Shown here: in pieces, positions 1 to 12,300 of the stretch | Numbering within the stretch: position 1 is the first letter of the stretch | How the letters are laid out: every line of letters starts with the position of its first letter | Assembly: GCA_902530745.1 (NCBI GenBank) | Contig: CACABO010000002.1 | Location: 98,695-162,694, forward strand | Length of the DNA stretch: 64,000 bases | Reading direction: 5' to 3' | DNA from: an uncultured Alphaproteobacteria bacterium | GTDB lineage: Bacteria > Pseudomonadota > Alphaproteobacteria > HIMB59 | Notes under the pieces: generated by a model | The model's database searches: none | What the model saw: the letters and a program-made list of their open reading frames with translations, nothing else | Told to the model about the DNA's origin: nothing | Translations under genes and position numbers: made by a program

Positions 1-783
1 ATACAAGTGATTGCACCTTGGAGAGAGTGGGATTTATCATCAAGAACCAAACTCTTGGAATTTGCAGCAAAAAACAAAATCCCTATAATGAAACATAATA
101 AAAAGGAGTCTCCTTATAGTGTGGACGCAAATGTTCTTCATCGTTCTGCTGAAGGAAAAATCCTTGAAGACCCTTGGAAAAGACCACCTGAAAATGTTTT
201 TGGAATTTCAAAAAGCCCTCAATCAGCTCCAAACAAAGAGACAGTTGTAACTATTCAATTTAAAAATGGTGATCCAATTGCCATAAATGGAAAAAAACTC
301 TCACCTTTTAATTTATTAGAAAAACTTAATAAATTAGGCTCCCTTAATGGTATTGGAAGAGTTGATATTGTAGAGAATAGATATGTAGGAATTAAATCAC
401 GCGGTGTTTATGAAACACCAGGTGGAACAATTTTATTAAAAGCACATCGTGCTATGGAAAGCATAACTCTTGATAGAGAAGAAGTTTTCACTAAAGATGA
501 ACTCATGCCCAAATATGCTAGGTTAATTTACAATGGGTATTGGTTTGCACCTGAGAGAGCGATGATGCAAAAAGCAATTGATGCTACTCAGAAAAGAGTA
601 AATGGACAAGTAAAACTCGCACTTTATAAAGGCAATGTGATTGTCATCGGAAGACAGTCACCTAATAGCCTATATGACGAAGATCTCGCAACATTTGAGA
701 GCTCTAATTATGATCAACGTGATGCAGAGGGTTTTATAAAACTCAATGCCCTAAGATTAAAAAAGAATAAACTTAAACTTTAG
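1..783 (+). CDS. argG: Argininosuccinate synthase, C-terminal part (truncated by window start)
   Basis: Translation [25 protein letters not shown]...[26 protein letters not shown] is the characteristic ArgG core. Confidence 0.93.
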   Translation: MQVIAPWREWDLSSRTKLLEFAAKNKIPIMKHNKKESPYSVDANVLHRSAEGKILEDPWKRPPENVFGISKSPQSAPNKETVVTIQFKNGDPIAINGKKLSPFNLLEKLNKLGSLNGIGRVDIVENRYVGIKSRGVYETPGGTILLKAHRAMESITLDREEVFTKDELMPKYARLIYNGYWFAPERAMMQKAIDATQKRVNGQVKLALYKGNVIVIGRQSPNSLYDEDLATFESSNYDQRDAEGFIKLNALRLKKNKLKL

Positions 784-794
784 TTTCTAAATTA

Positions 795-3233
795 TTAACC
801 TTGAGTTAAAAAATAATCAGAAATACCTAGCCCCATGATGTCAGCTATGACACCAATTATTTCATCTTTATGTGTTGGGCCTACCAGTATTCTATACATT
901 ACGGGATCAGAGATAAGAGTGGGTTTCACCTCAACATCAGAGCCAATTTTATTGGACACATCATTTGCAACCGCTTGAGAGACATTTTCTTTTTTAAATG
1001 CACCAATTTGTATGTATGCGGATTGAGTAGGGCTATAAGAAGTCATGGAGTTAATTTGATTAGAGAGGCTATCTTCTAGTGCTGCTAATAAAACTGTTTT
1101 GTTTGGTTTTGGCTTTGATTTTACTTGAAAACTTGAGTCAAAAACTTCACTAATAATATCATTCACTTGTTCTTGTTCTTTTGAATTAAGGGCTGCTATT
1201 AAACTATCCAGCAGCTCTTCATTGATCTTTTCCTCTATGACATCAACCTCTGAGAATTTCTTCTCTAGTGCTATATTGAGTGCATTTAATTGATCTTCAT
1301 TAATTACCACTTCATTGCTTATCTGGTTTGTGTCTTCCTCTTCTGTTTTCAATTTAGTTAATATCTGAGTATTTCCCCAAGATAGGGTAAAAGTATCTGA
1401 AACAAACGCTACATCGTTAGATGCTTCTACGGTAATATCTAACGATCCTGACTCTTGAGGAGGATTACCTGCGAACATAAATTGAGAGGGAAGAAACACA
1501 AGCCATGGAGGAAGACTGTCATCACTTGCTAACTTTGCGGTAAGTCGTGTTTTTCCACTTCCTTCTAGGTAAAATGTATTTCTATCAAATTCAAATTTAT
1601 ATTCTACAAAATCAAAATATGAATCTACATTCCCAACTGTTACTTTATCTGTTTTTTCTAAAATAGGGTTTTGTTCGTTAATTGGTCTACTAACAAATAC
1701 ATTATATGACTTTGTCCATCTATTAAGATTTTCCTTCAAGGCAACAGCCAGTTCCTCATCTGAGATCTGAGCAATATTGTCTGGTACAAAAGTCATACCC
1801 ACAGATGAGTATAAAGTACCCAAACTGTACTGTAACTCTGCAAAGGCAATATCATTTCTCAAACGAGAGACCAATAGGCTAGCTTCCTCTCTGATTACCT
1901 CTAATTCTCCAAATCTAGAAATTTTTTGAGCATTAGCTATAAGTTCATTGATTCTTTGGGCCACACTTAAGTAATGCTTAGCATTGCTGTACTCCCTTAA
2001 ACTTTGTGCATAATTGATATTGGCAATATGGACTTGAGATAATACTGCCATTGAAAGAGCTAATCGCTGTTCTTCAATAATCTGTTTATTTATTTTATTT
2101 ACATCATTGATGTTTCCTGCTTGAAAGATATTCATTAAATTTGCACCAAATACAGCGCCATATTCAGTATTATTTTTATTCAAAAGATACTTATTGGAGT
2201 CGTAAGTCCATGTTGCATTAAACTGTAAGGATGGAAAGAGTGAAAGCATGGACGCACGCGCTTCTTTAGCTGTAACTTCAGCTTGGTATCGTATTTCCAA
2301 TAATTCCGGTCTAGAAAATAATGCTACCTCTTCTTGTTCTTCTAAGCCCATCACTAATTCAGTCAAAGGCTTTTCTGTTTTGACTAAAATATACTCTTGG
2401 CTTGGCATTAAACCCATCAGTGTAGCAAGTTGAGTTCTTGAGTCCATGAGTGCCCTTCTTTGAGTATTTAAAATTTGTGCCACATCGAGTAATTCTTTTT
2501 GATATAATAAAGCATCCATAGGAGAGCTTATTAAAAGCTGTTCGATATATTCATAATCATCCAATGCTTTATTGACACGTTCCATTAATGGATTAATTTC
2601 TGCTAAAAGCTCATCTGCTGAAAGTGTTTTCCAATAAGCGTATATAACTTCTTTGGTCAGATTATGAATAGCTTTCCTTTCTAATTCCTTAGAAACCAAA
2701 TAACGATCTGCCTGCTGTCCTGCACGAACATAAGACAATCCAAAATCTAAGGCATTCCAAGTAAAGCCTATATCAGTTGTACTTGATGGTGTTTCCTGAG
2801 AGACCGTATAAGATGGTGTATCCCCTAGAGCGTTTGCAGCTGTATTTTCCGCACCCGTGATATCATTTCCCTCACTATCTTTTTCTGTGACCATACTAAC
2901 ACTGGTAGAGGCAGGATGTTTTTCTAAAACTTTATAGCCTGCGTTTGCAGATAGCTTAGGCAGCATATCAAACTTTACGACATCAACTTGTCCTTGATTA
3001 AGAGCTGAGTTCATAATTTCAATTCTCAAATCACGGTTATTTTTAATGGCAATGGCAATAGCTTTATAAAGGTCAATTTCAAGTGGGGCTGCTTTTGAAG
3101 TTTCTTTTAAATACTCATAGTCTTCTTGAGAGGATAATTGTACTTGTTCTTTAATAAGCGGTTCTGGCGTTTGACTGCACGCCCCCACTAATAAGATCAG
3201 TGACATTAATGTAGTAGTTTTAAGTAACTTCAT
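795..3233 (-). CDS. TolC-type outer-membrane efflux lipoprotein with a C-terminal cadherin-like (CADG-type) domain and a SPOR domain
   Basis: Lipoprotein signal MKLLKTTTLMSLILLVGACSQ, favouring start 3233 over the tracked 3266; coiled-coil OEP repeats; SLDITVEASNDVAFVSDTFTLSWG cadherin-like stretch; terminal YIQIGAFKKENVSQAV...YRILVGPTHKDE matches SPOR. Confidence 0.85.
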   Translation of the reverse strand: MKLLKTTTLMSLILLVGACSQTPEPLIKEQVQLSSQEDYEYLKETSKAAPLEIDLYKAIAIAIKNNRDLRIEIMNSALNQGQVDVVKFDMLPKLSANAGYKVLEKHPASTSVSMVTEKDSEGNDITGAENTAANALGDTPSYTVSQETPSSTTDIGFTWNALDFGLSYVRAGQQADRYLVSKELERKAIHNLTKEVIYAYWKTLSADELLAEINPLMERVNKALDDYEYIEQLLISSPMDALLYQKELLDVAQILNTQRRALMDSRTQLATLMGLMPSQEYILVKTEKPLTELVMGLEEQEEVALFSRPELLEIRYQAEVTAKEARASMLSLFPSLQFNATWTYDSNKYLLNKNNTEYGAVFGANLMNIFQAGNINDVNKINKQIIEEQRLALSMAVLSQVHIANINYAQSLREYSNAKHYLSVAQRINELIANAQKISRFGELEVIREEASLLVSRLRNDIAFAELQYSLGTLYSSVGMTFVPDNIAQISDEELAVALKENLNRWTKSYNVFVSRPINEQNPILEKTDKVTVGNVDSYFDFVEYKFEFDRNTFYLEGSGKTRLTAKLASDDSLPPWLVFLPSQFMFAGNPPQESGSLDITVEASNDVAFVSDTFTLSWGNTQILTKLKTEEEDTNQISNEVVINEDQLNALNIALEKKFSEVDVIEEKINEELLDSLIAALNSKEQEQVNDIISEVFDSSFQVKSKPKPNKTVLLAALEDSLSNQINSMTSYSPTQSAYIQIGAFKKENVSQAVANDVSNKIGSDVEVKPTLISDPVMYRILVGPTHKDEIIGVIADIMGLGISDYFLTQG

Positions 3234-3295
3234 TATTTTCCCGCAAAAAGCATGATAAAATCTCATAATTTAAGCATCCAGACAATATAAAAATG

Positions 3296-3345
3296 ACCCA
3301 TTTTGGGTAATAAATTAAAAAATAACACTGATTTTATTGTATTAT
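3296..3345 (+). promoter_or_regulatory. Palindromic operator ACCCATTTTGGGT (3296-3308) plus putative -10 TATTAT (3340-3345) in the tolC/giant-gene divergent region
   Basis: Perfect ACCCA-N3-TGGGT inverted repeat; the block ATTTTGGGTnATAAATTAAAAAA...TGTATTAT recurs at 20451-20497. Confidence 0.65.
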
Positions 3346-3377
3346 CCACTTGCTACAAAATAAGAGGAAAACAAGTT

Positions 3378-6300
3378 TTGGTCAAAGATAATAAAAATTA
3401 TCCACAGCTACACATTCAATTGTTGGAGCCAAGGATTATGTTCGATGGTGCTGCGATTTATACAGCAAGTGAAGCCTTGGACATACTTGGTGAACAACAA
3501 TCAATTCAAGTTGATGAAAAAAGTCTTTCCTCAGATTTAAATCCCATCATTGAAAATTCAAATTCAAGAAAAGAAATTGTTTTTATTGATAGCGGTGTAG
3601 ACAATTATCAAACTATTGTTGATGCAATTGACTCTTCCAAATCCATTTTTCTTATTGATTCCAATGAAAATGGTTTTGAAAAAATGCAAAATGTTTTACA
3701 AGGGCAAAGTGATGTCGACGCGGTTCATATAATAGGACACGCAAGTGCAGGTCAAGTAGTTTTAGGTAATTCTATTTTAAATGCTGACACAATAAATTCT
3801 TTTAGTAATACACTGCAGTCCATAGGAAATTCTTTAACGCAAGACGGTGATCTTTTATTTTATGGTTGTAACCTAGCGCAAGGTGAACAAGGAAAATTAC
3901 TTATTCAACAAATTGGAAATATCACACAAGCTGATATCGCAGCTTCAGATAATGTAACTGGTAAAGATGGAGACTGGCTATTGGAAGTAGAAAAAGGAAT
4001 TATTGAGGCTAAGAGTTTAGAAGTTAATCATTATGACTCTAATCTTGTAAGCTTAACTGGAGTTTCATCAAGTTTTGGTTTTGTTGTTGAGTCAGGAACT
4101 AATTTAAGAGCAGGTCAAAATGCAGCAAATACAGCCTCTAATGCGAGCACTGTTTCTGATGGATCCAAGCCATTTGTTGTCGCTTTAGAAAGAGAGAATG
4201 TAACGACTGGTTCTTATACTTTTTACAAGCAAAGTTTAACAGGTTCTGGTTTTGAGGAGAGTAATAATGGAACAGATACCGGGCAAAGTATCTCCTCTAA
4301 CACTACGACAGAAACCGCCTCATCAAGCAACCAATTTAACGTTTACTATATCATGGCCACTGAGTCTTCAGGTAGAAATACTGTGAGATCAATCACTTTT
4401 GATAATGAAATTAAAGGTGTTTGGTTCAATATGGAAAACATTATTGAGAATTCAACAGTAGACAAAGACGGCGCCACGTATCACACAATCAGTCAGCACG
4501 GAAGTGGTAATAAAAATGCGTTTAGTACAGAGAATCTTAGAACAAATTGGGGGACCAATATAACATTGAGTTCAAAACCTGTTGTAAACGGTCAAAGCTA
4601 CAAAAGTGACTGGTTTGGTGTGGATACAGACTCCAATACTTTGTATGTAGGATTTAATAATAACAGTAAACATGGTGACATAATAAGAGTCTTTACTGGT
4701 GCTGGCGGTAGTCCACCGGTCGCTACTAATGACACAGATAGTGTTAATGAAGATGCAACGGTAACTAAAACATCTTCTCAAAACGATGTTCTTAATGATG
4801 ATAGCGATGCTGATGGAGATACAATTACTGTTACTCAAATCAAACCTAATGGTGGATCTAACTCTGCTGTCTCTTCAGGGAGCTCTTATAATAGCAGTGG
4901 TACTACAGTTACAGGCTCGTACGGTCAGTTAACCATTGGCGCAGATGGCTCCTATACTTACACTGCAAACCAAGCTTTAGCAGACCCATTGGATGCAGGT
5001 ACTGGGGGTAATGCAAGTGATACTGCTACTGACGTTTTTGTCTATACAATTTCTGATGGCAACGGCGGAACAGATACTGCAACTATCACCATTACAATAA
5101 CAGGTGTTAATGACGCCCCAGCTGCTGTGAATGATTTCGGGGCGGTGACTGAAGACTTGACCATTACCATAAATGATGATGAGAGTGGAAATCTCTCTGG
5201 CTCTGAGTATAACACTCATGATGAGCACTCGGGTGACATTTTATCAAATGACGATGATGATGACGCTTCTCCTACTCACACCGTTACTGCCGTTCGAATT
5301 GGCTCTACAGCAGGATCAGGGACAGCTGGAACAGTTGGATCTGCATTAACGGGAACTTATGGTCAGCTGACTTTAAATGCTAATGGTTCATATTCTTACA
5401 CTGCAAATCAAGATGCAGCTGATGCATTGGATGTAGGTGATACTGTTTCTGATTATTTCAATTACACGATGGATGATGAGCATGATGCTACTAGCACTGC
5501 TGTTATAAGAATTTACGTATTAGGGGCTAATGACACCCCAGTAGCAAGAAATGATGAAGGTTTAATTACTGAAGGGGGCACCTTAACTGTTTCAGACGGC
5601 GACAATGCTAATGAAAGTGGAGGTACTTATGACTCTACAGGTGAGCATACAGGGGATGTAATACATACCAGCCTTGCTGGGTCAAAAGACACCGATGCTG
5701 ATACTAGCGCCACATTGACTGTTTCTGCAATAAGAACAGGTCAAGAAAGCGGTAGTGGCACCTCGGGTACCGTGGGTTCATCTTTAACTGGAACGTATGG
5801 TGCATTAACTATTAGTTCTAATGGTTCTTATTCTTATACAGCAAACAATAGTATTTCTGGACTAGGCTCAGGATCATCAGTCATCGATTATTTTACTTAC
5901 ACAGTCACTGATGAGCATGGTGCCTTTGATACCGCTCAATTAAAAATAACTGTGCTTGGTGCTGCAAATACTAAGCCAGTTGCTCGTGATGATGTGGGTG
6001 TTATTTTAGAAGACGGCACGCTTACAGTAAATGATGGTGATAATGCAAATGAGACAAGTGACTCTGGTACCACCTATAACGCAACCGGAGAGCATTCTGG
6101 TGATGTAATCAATACTAGTTCCACCACTCATTATGATACAGATGCAGATGGAGACACATTAATTGTTTCAGAGGTGAGAACAGGAAACACTGAAGACGCA
6201 GGAACAGCAGGCACAATTGGATCTGCGTTAACAGGAACTTATGGTCAACTCACTCTCAATGCAAATGGTTCTTATACTTATGTTGCTAATCAAACAGCAG

Positions 6301-9300
6301 CAGACGCACTTGATGATGGTGATATTGTCTACGATTATTTTAATTACACTGTCGATGACCAAACGGGTGCAACCAATGATGAAGACCATGGTTTAATCAC
6401 TATTACAGTGATTGGTATCAATGATGACCCTGTTGCTCAAGATGATGTGGGTGTGATCGTGGAAGGCAGCACTTTAACTGTAGCAAATGGTGATAACGCT
6501 AACGAAACAAATGACTCTGGCAGTACATTTAACGCAACCGGTGAACACTCTGGTGATGTAATTGATACTAGTTCCAGTTCACACACTGACTCCGATGAGG
6601 ACGCCTCTGCTACTTTAAGTATATCACATATTAAGTTAAGTGGTGGTTCCAACTCTACAGTTGCATCTGGCAGTTCTTATAACAGTAATGGAACACAGAT
6701 TGTAGGAACCTACGGAACATTGACTATCGGTGCGGATGGTTCTTATACTTATGCAGCTACTACTGCCGCCGCTGATGCTCTTGATACCGATGAGTCAGGC
6801 ACTGATACTTTTGTTTATACACTCAAAGACGATCAAGATGCTATTACGACAGCTAATTTAACTATTACAGTTTTGGGAGCTAATGATGCTCCTGTTGCAA
6901 GGAATGATACAGGAACAATTGTTGAAGACGGCACTCTCACAGTAAATGATGGTGATGGCACTAGCACTATTTCTGGAGCGTCTCTTGTAGATGGAACAAG
7001 TGTTAGAACTGAAGAAAATGACCCTCGTGGTCTTGCATTTAATAATGATGGAACAAAAATGTTCATTCTTGGATTTACTGGCCAAGATGTTACCGAATAC
7101 ACCCTTTCTACAGCTTTCGATGCATCCACTGCCACTTATGTAAGTGGAGGCGAATTAGATATCTCCTCTCAGGAAAGTGAGCCATCAGGCATAGAGTTTA
7201 ACAATGATGGAACCAAATTGTTTATTGTTGGAACGTCAGGAGATGATGTAACCGAATACACACTTTCTACAGCTTTCGATGTATCTACCGCTTCACATGT
7301 TAGTGGAGGTGAAAAAGATTTATCCTCACAGGATCTCCGACCAAGAGACCTTACCTTCAATAGTGATGGGACCAAGATGATTGTTGTTGGGGACGCAGGA
7401 GAAACCATTGAGGAATATAATTTGTCGACAGCTTACGATGTTTCCACTGCATCTCACGACAGTTCATTAGATGTATCTGGTCAAGAACAAACTCCCGCTG
7501 CTATAGAATTTAGTCCAGATGGAAAAAAAATGTTTGTATTAGGATATACAGGCGATGATGTTAATCAATATACTTTATCTACTGGTTTCGATATTTCTAC
7601 TGCCTCCCATGATGGGGCATTTGATATAAGCTCACAGGAAACAAACCCAAGAGGTTTAGCTTTTAATAATGATGGTACAAAAATGTTCCTTGTTGGTGGC
7701 AGTGAAGACAAAGTTTTTGAATATACACTTACCACTCCTTTTAATTTAATTGCTGTTAGTGGTGAGCATACCGGTGATGTCATTGATACTGCTAATACGT
7801 CTACTTACGATACTGATGTAGATGTTGAAACATTAACGGTAACAGCTGTTCGTCTTGGCTCTTCTGAAGGGTCGGGTACAGCCGGCACTGTAGGATCTGC
7901 TCTTACAGGAACTTATGGTCAATTAACACTTAACTCAAATGGTTCTTACACCTATGTTGCCAATCAAACTGCTGCTGACAATTTAGATGCAGGCGACGTT
8001 GTAACAGACTCTTTTAATTACACTGTTAGTGATGGCACGGCTACAGATATAGCGGTGATTACCATTACTGTGATTGGTATCAATGATGCTCCTTCTGCTC
8101 AAAATGATGTGGGTGTGATTGTAGAAGATAGTACTTTAACTGTTACTAATGGTGCTAACGCAACTTTAACAGGCACTTATGATGCTACTGGAGAAAACTC
8201 TGGTGATTTAATTGACACTAGCTCATCAAGCCACACTGACTCAGACCTTGATACTTCTGCATCTTTATCAATAACACAAATTAAAAAAGAAAATGGATCT
8301 AATTCTGCCGTAGCATCGGGAAGTTCTTATAATAGCAGTGGCACCCAGGTCACTGGAACATATGGAACACTTACTATCGGTGCTGACGGATCATACACCT
8401 ACGCTGCAACTGCTGATGCGGCTGACGCATTAGATGTGGGAGAGAGCGCTACAGATACTTTTGTCTACACTCTCTCAGATGGCACCACTACGACAACTGC
8501 AGAGCTAACAATTACAATTTTGGGAGCTAATGATGCTCCTGTTGCTGCTGATGATTACGGTGCTATTAACGAGAATGCCACCTTAACTGTTGCTGATGGA
8601 GATAATCAATACTTTACAGCAAACCAAAGATATGATGACACAGGTGAACACTCCGGTGATGTAATCAATACAACCTATACGGGAACTGATACGGATGTTG
8701 ATGGAGATACACTTACTGTTAGCGCAGTTCGAACTGGTGGTACTGAGGACGCAGGTACTGCAGGCACAGTTGGCTCAGCACTCACTGGTACATACGGTCA
8801 ATTAACTTTAAACTCGAATGGTTCATATACATATGTCGCTAATCAAGCTGCAGCGGAAGCACTTGATGTAGGCGATACAGTAACAGACTCTTTTAATTAT
8901 ACTGTCACTGATGGGGCTTTGACAGACACAGCAGTTATCGAAATAAAAGTTTTTGGTAGAAACGATGTTCCTGTTGCACAAAATGATACCGGTGTAGTTA
9001 ACGAAGACGCCACTCTTACTGTAGCTAATGGCGATAACGCAACTGCTGTTACATCTGTATCTCTTGTAAGGACAGTAAATATTACCTCACAGGAAACTTA
9101 TCCAAGAGATGTCACTTTTAATAACGATGGAACAAAAATGTTTGTTATTGGAGCCAACGGAGATGCGGTCGATGAATGGACTCTCTCTACAGCCTATGAC
9201 ACCTCTACTCTTTCTTACGTTGGAAATTTTTCAATTTCCTCTAAAGACTCACTCCCATGGGGGGTTTCATTTAATAATGATGGAACTAAAATGTTCGTTT

Positions 9301-12300
9301 CAGGTGACAGTAGTAATGGTATCCATGAGTATAATCTCTCCACAGCATTTACTGTTTCATCAGCATCATTTGACTCCACATTTTCTCTTTCATCCCAAGA
9401 TAGCCAACCCGCAGGACATGCCTTTAATAATGATGGTACCAAACTCTTTGTTGTTGGTAGAAATGGCAATGATGTTAGTGAATATACTCTCTCTACAGGT
9501 TTTGATATCTCAACAGCCTCCTATGTTGATTCATTCAGCGTAAGCTCACAAGAGACTGACCCAAGAAATATTGAATTTAATCTTGATGGCACAAAGATGT
9601 TTCTCATTGGCTCAAGTAGTGAATCAATTAATGAGTATGACCTCTCCACTGGCTTTGATGTGTCAACGGCAACTTATCATGGTGCTGCATCTATAGGAGA
9701 AAACGCTGGTATAGCTTTTAATAGCAGTGGAACAAAAGTGTATATCGCACAAGGTGGCGGAACAGGAGTAGTAAAAGAATATGATTTAGTGTCCCCATTT
9801 CATGTAGTTGATATTAATGGTGAACACACTGGTGATGTGATTGATACAACTTCCGCATCTAATAAAGATAGTGATGCTGACGCCTCTGCCTCTTTAAGCG
9901 TTTCTCAGATTAAGAAAAATGGTGGTTCTAACTCTGCGGTTTCTTCAGGCAGCTCTTATAATAGTAATGGCACCTCTGTCACAGGAACTTACGGTACACT
10001 GACTATTGGTGCTGATGGTTCTTATACTTATGCTGCTACTGCAGACGCGGCCGATGGAATTGCAACGGGAGAGACAGAGACCGATGTCTTTGTTTATACC
10101 TTAACTGATGGAACGGATACAACGACAGCCAATATTACGATTACTATAATAGGTGTTAACGATAGCCCTACCGCACAAAATGATGAGGGTGTGATCATGG
10201 AAGGTAACACGTTAACAGTTGCTAATGGCTCAAACGCCAATGTTTCTGGAAGCTATGATGCTACCGGTGAGCACTCTGGTGACGTTCTTGATACTACCTC
10301 TAGTTCTCATAAAGACAGTGATCCAGACACTTCTGACACATTAACAATCACGTACATCAAAAAAGATGGTGGCTCTAACTCTGCTGTCTCCTCAGGGAGC
10401 TCTTATAACAGCAGCGGAACTGCGGTTACTGGTGCCTATGGTACTTTAACTATTGGTGCAGACGGTTCTTATAAATATGTTGCTCAATCAGATATTTCCG
10501 GTTTTGATGCAGGAGAGACGCTGACTGATACATTCACATACACAGTTTCAGATGGCATAGTGACTACGACAGCTAATATCGTAATTACACTTTTAGGAGA
10601 CGACGGTAATACCAACAATGCTCCTGTAGCTCGAGATGATGTGGGTGTCATTGTAGAAGATGGCACGTTAACTGTTATTGATGGTGCCAACGCTAACGAG
10701 ACTAATGACTCTGGCAGTACATTTAACGCAACCGGTGAACACTCTGGTGATGTAATTAATACTAGTTCCACCACACACTACGATACAGATGCAGATAGCG
10801 ATACAATTACTATCACCCAAATTAGAACAAGCTCAGGTTCTGACTCTGCAGTTTCTTCAGGCAGCTCTTATAATAGTAGTGGAACAAGTGTAACTGGCAC
10901 CTATGGTACTTTAACAATTGGCGCCGATGGTTCTTATACGTATGTAGCAGACCAAGCAGCTGCTGACGCTCTCGATCTTAATGACACTGCTACTGATACT
11001 TTCATTTATACTATTACGGACGACGCAAGCTCTCCTCGCTCGCCACTCACTGACTCAGCAACTTTAACAATTACTGTGTTAGGTATTAACGACACCCCCA
11101 CTCCAGTAAACGATACAGATAGTGTCAATGAAGATGGAACGGTTACTAAGACAGGCTCTCAAGATGATGTACTCACAGATGACACTGATCCTGATGAGTC
11201 ACCTACTTTGACAGTTACCGCAATTGAACCGAGCGGTGGCTCCTCATCGAATGTTTCCTCTGGAAGCACCTATGATAGCAGCGGTACTTCAGTAACTGGT
11301 ACATATGGTACTCTTACGATTGGTGCCGATGGATCTTATACATACACAGCAGATCAAGCAGCAGCTGATGCATTGGATGCTGGTGATACCGAAGATGATG
11401 TCTTTACTTATACAGTCACTGATGAAAATGGGGCTACTGCAACAGCAACAATTACTATCACCGTTACTGGTATAAACGATACACCAGTCGCTCAAAATGA
11501 TGTGGGTGTGATCGAAGAGGACGCTACTTTAACTGTTGCAAATGGCGATAATGCTAACGAGACTGATGACTCTGGTAGCACTTATAACGCAACCGGTGAG
11601 CACTCCGGGGATGTAATTAATACAAGTAGTAGCACACACGAAGATAGTGATGCGGACGCTTCTGCTTCTTTAAGCGTATCTCAAATCAAAAAAGATGGCG
11701 GTTCTGACTCTGCGGTTTCTTCAGGCAGCTCTTATAATAGTAATGGTACTTCTGTCACCGGCACTTATGGAACATTAACAATTGGCGCCGATGGCTCTTA
11801 TACTTATGTAGCAGACCAGGCGGCGGCTGATGCCCTTGATCTTAACGATAATGTTACAGATACTTTTGTCTACACCCTCTCAGATGGCACCGCTTCAACA
11901 ACTGCCAATATTGTGATTACTGTTATAGGTGTCAACGATACCCCTGTTGCAGTAAACGATACTGACGTTGTAACCGAAAATCAGACTGTAACAAAAACAG
12001 GAGCACAAGACGATGTTCTCAATGACGATACCGATGCAGATGAATCAGCTACTCTTACTGTGACCGCAATTCAACCAAGTGGCGGCTCCTCTTCGAACGT
12101 TTCCTCTGGAAGCACCTATGATAGCAGCGGGACGTCAGTAACAGGAACTTACGGTACTCTTACTATCGGCGCAGATGGATCTTATACTTATACAGCCGAT
12201 CAAGCTGCAGCAGACGCTCTTGATGACACAGAGACAGCAACCGATACATTTACTTATACAGTTACTGATGAAAATGGTGCTACGGCAACTGCTACTATAA

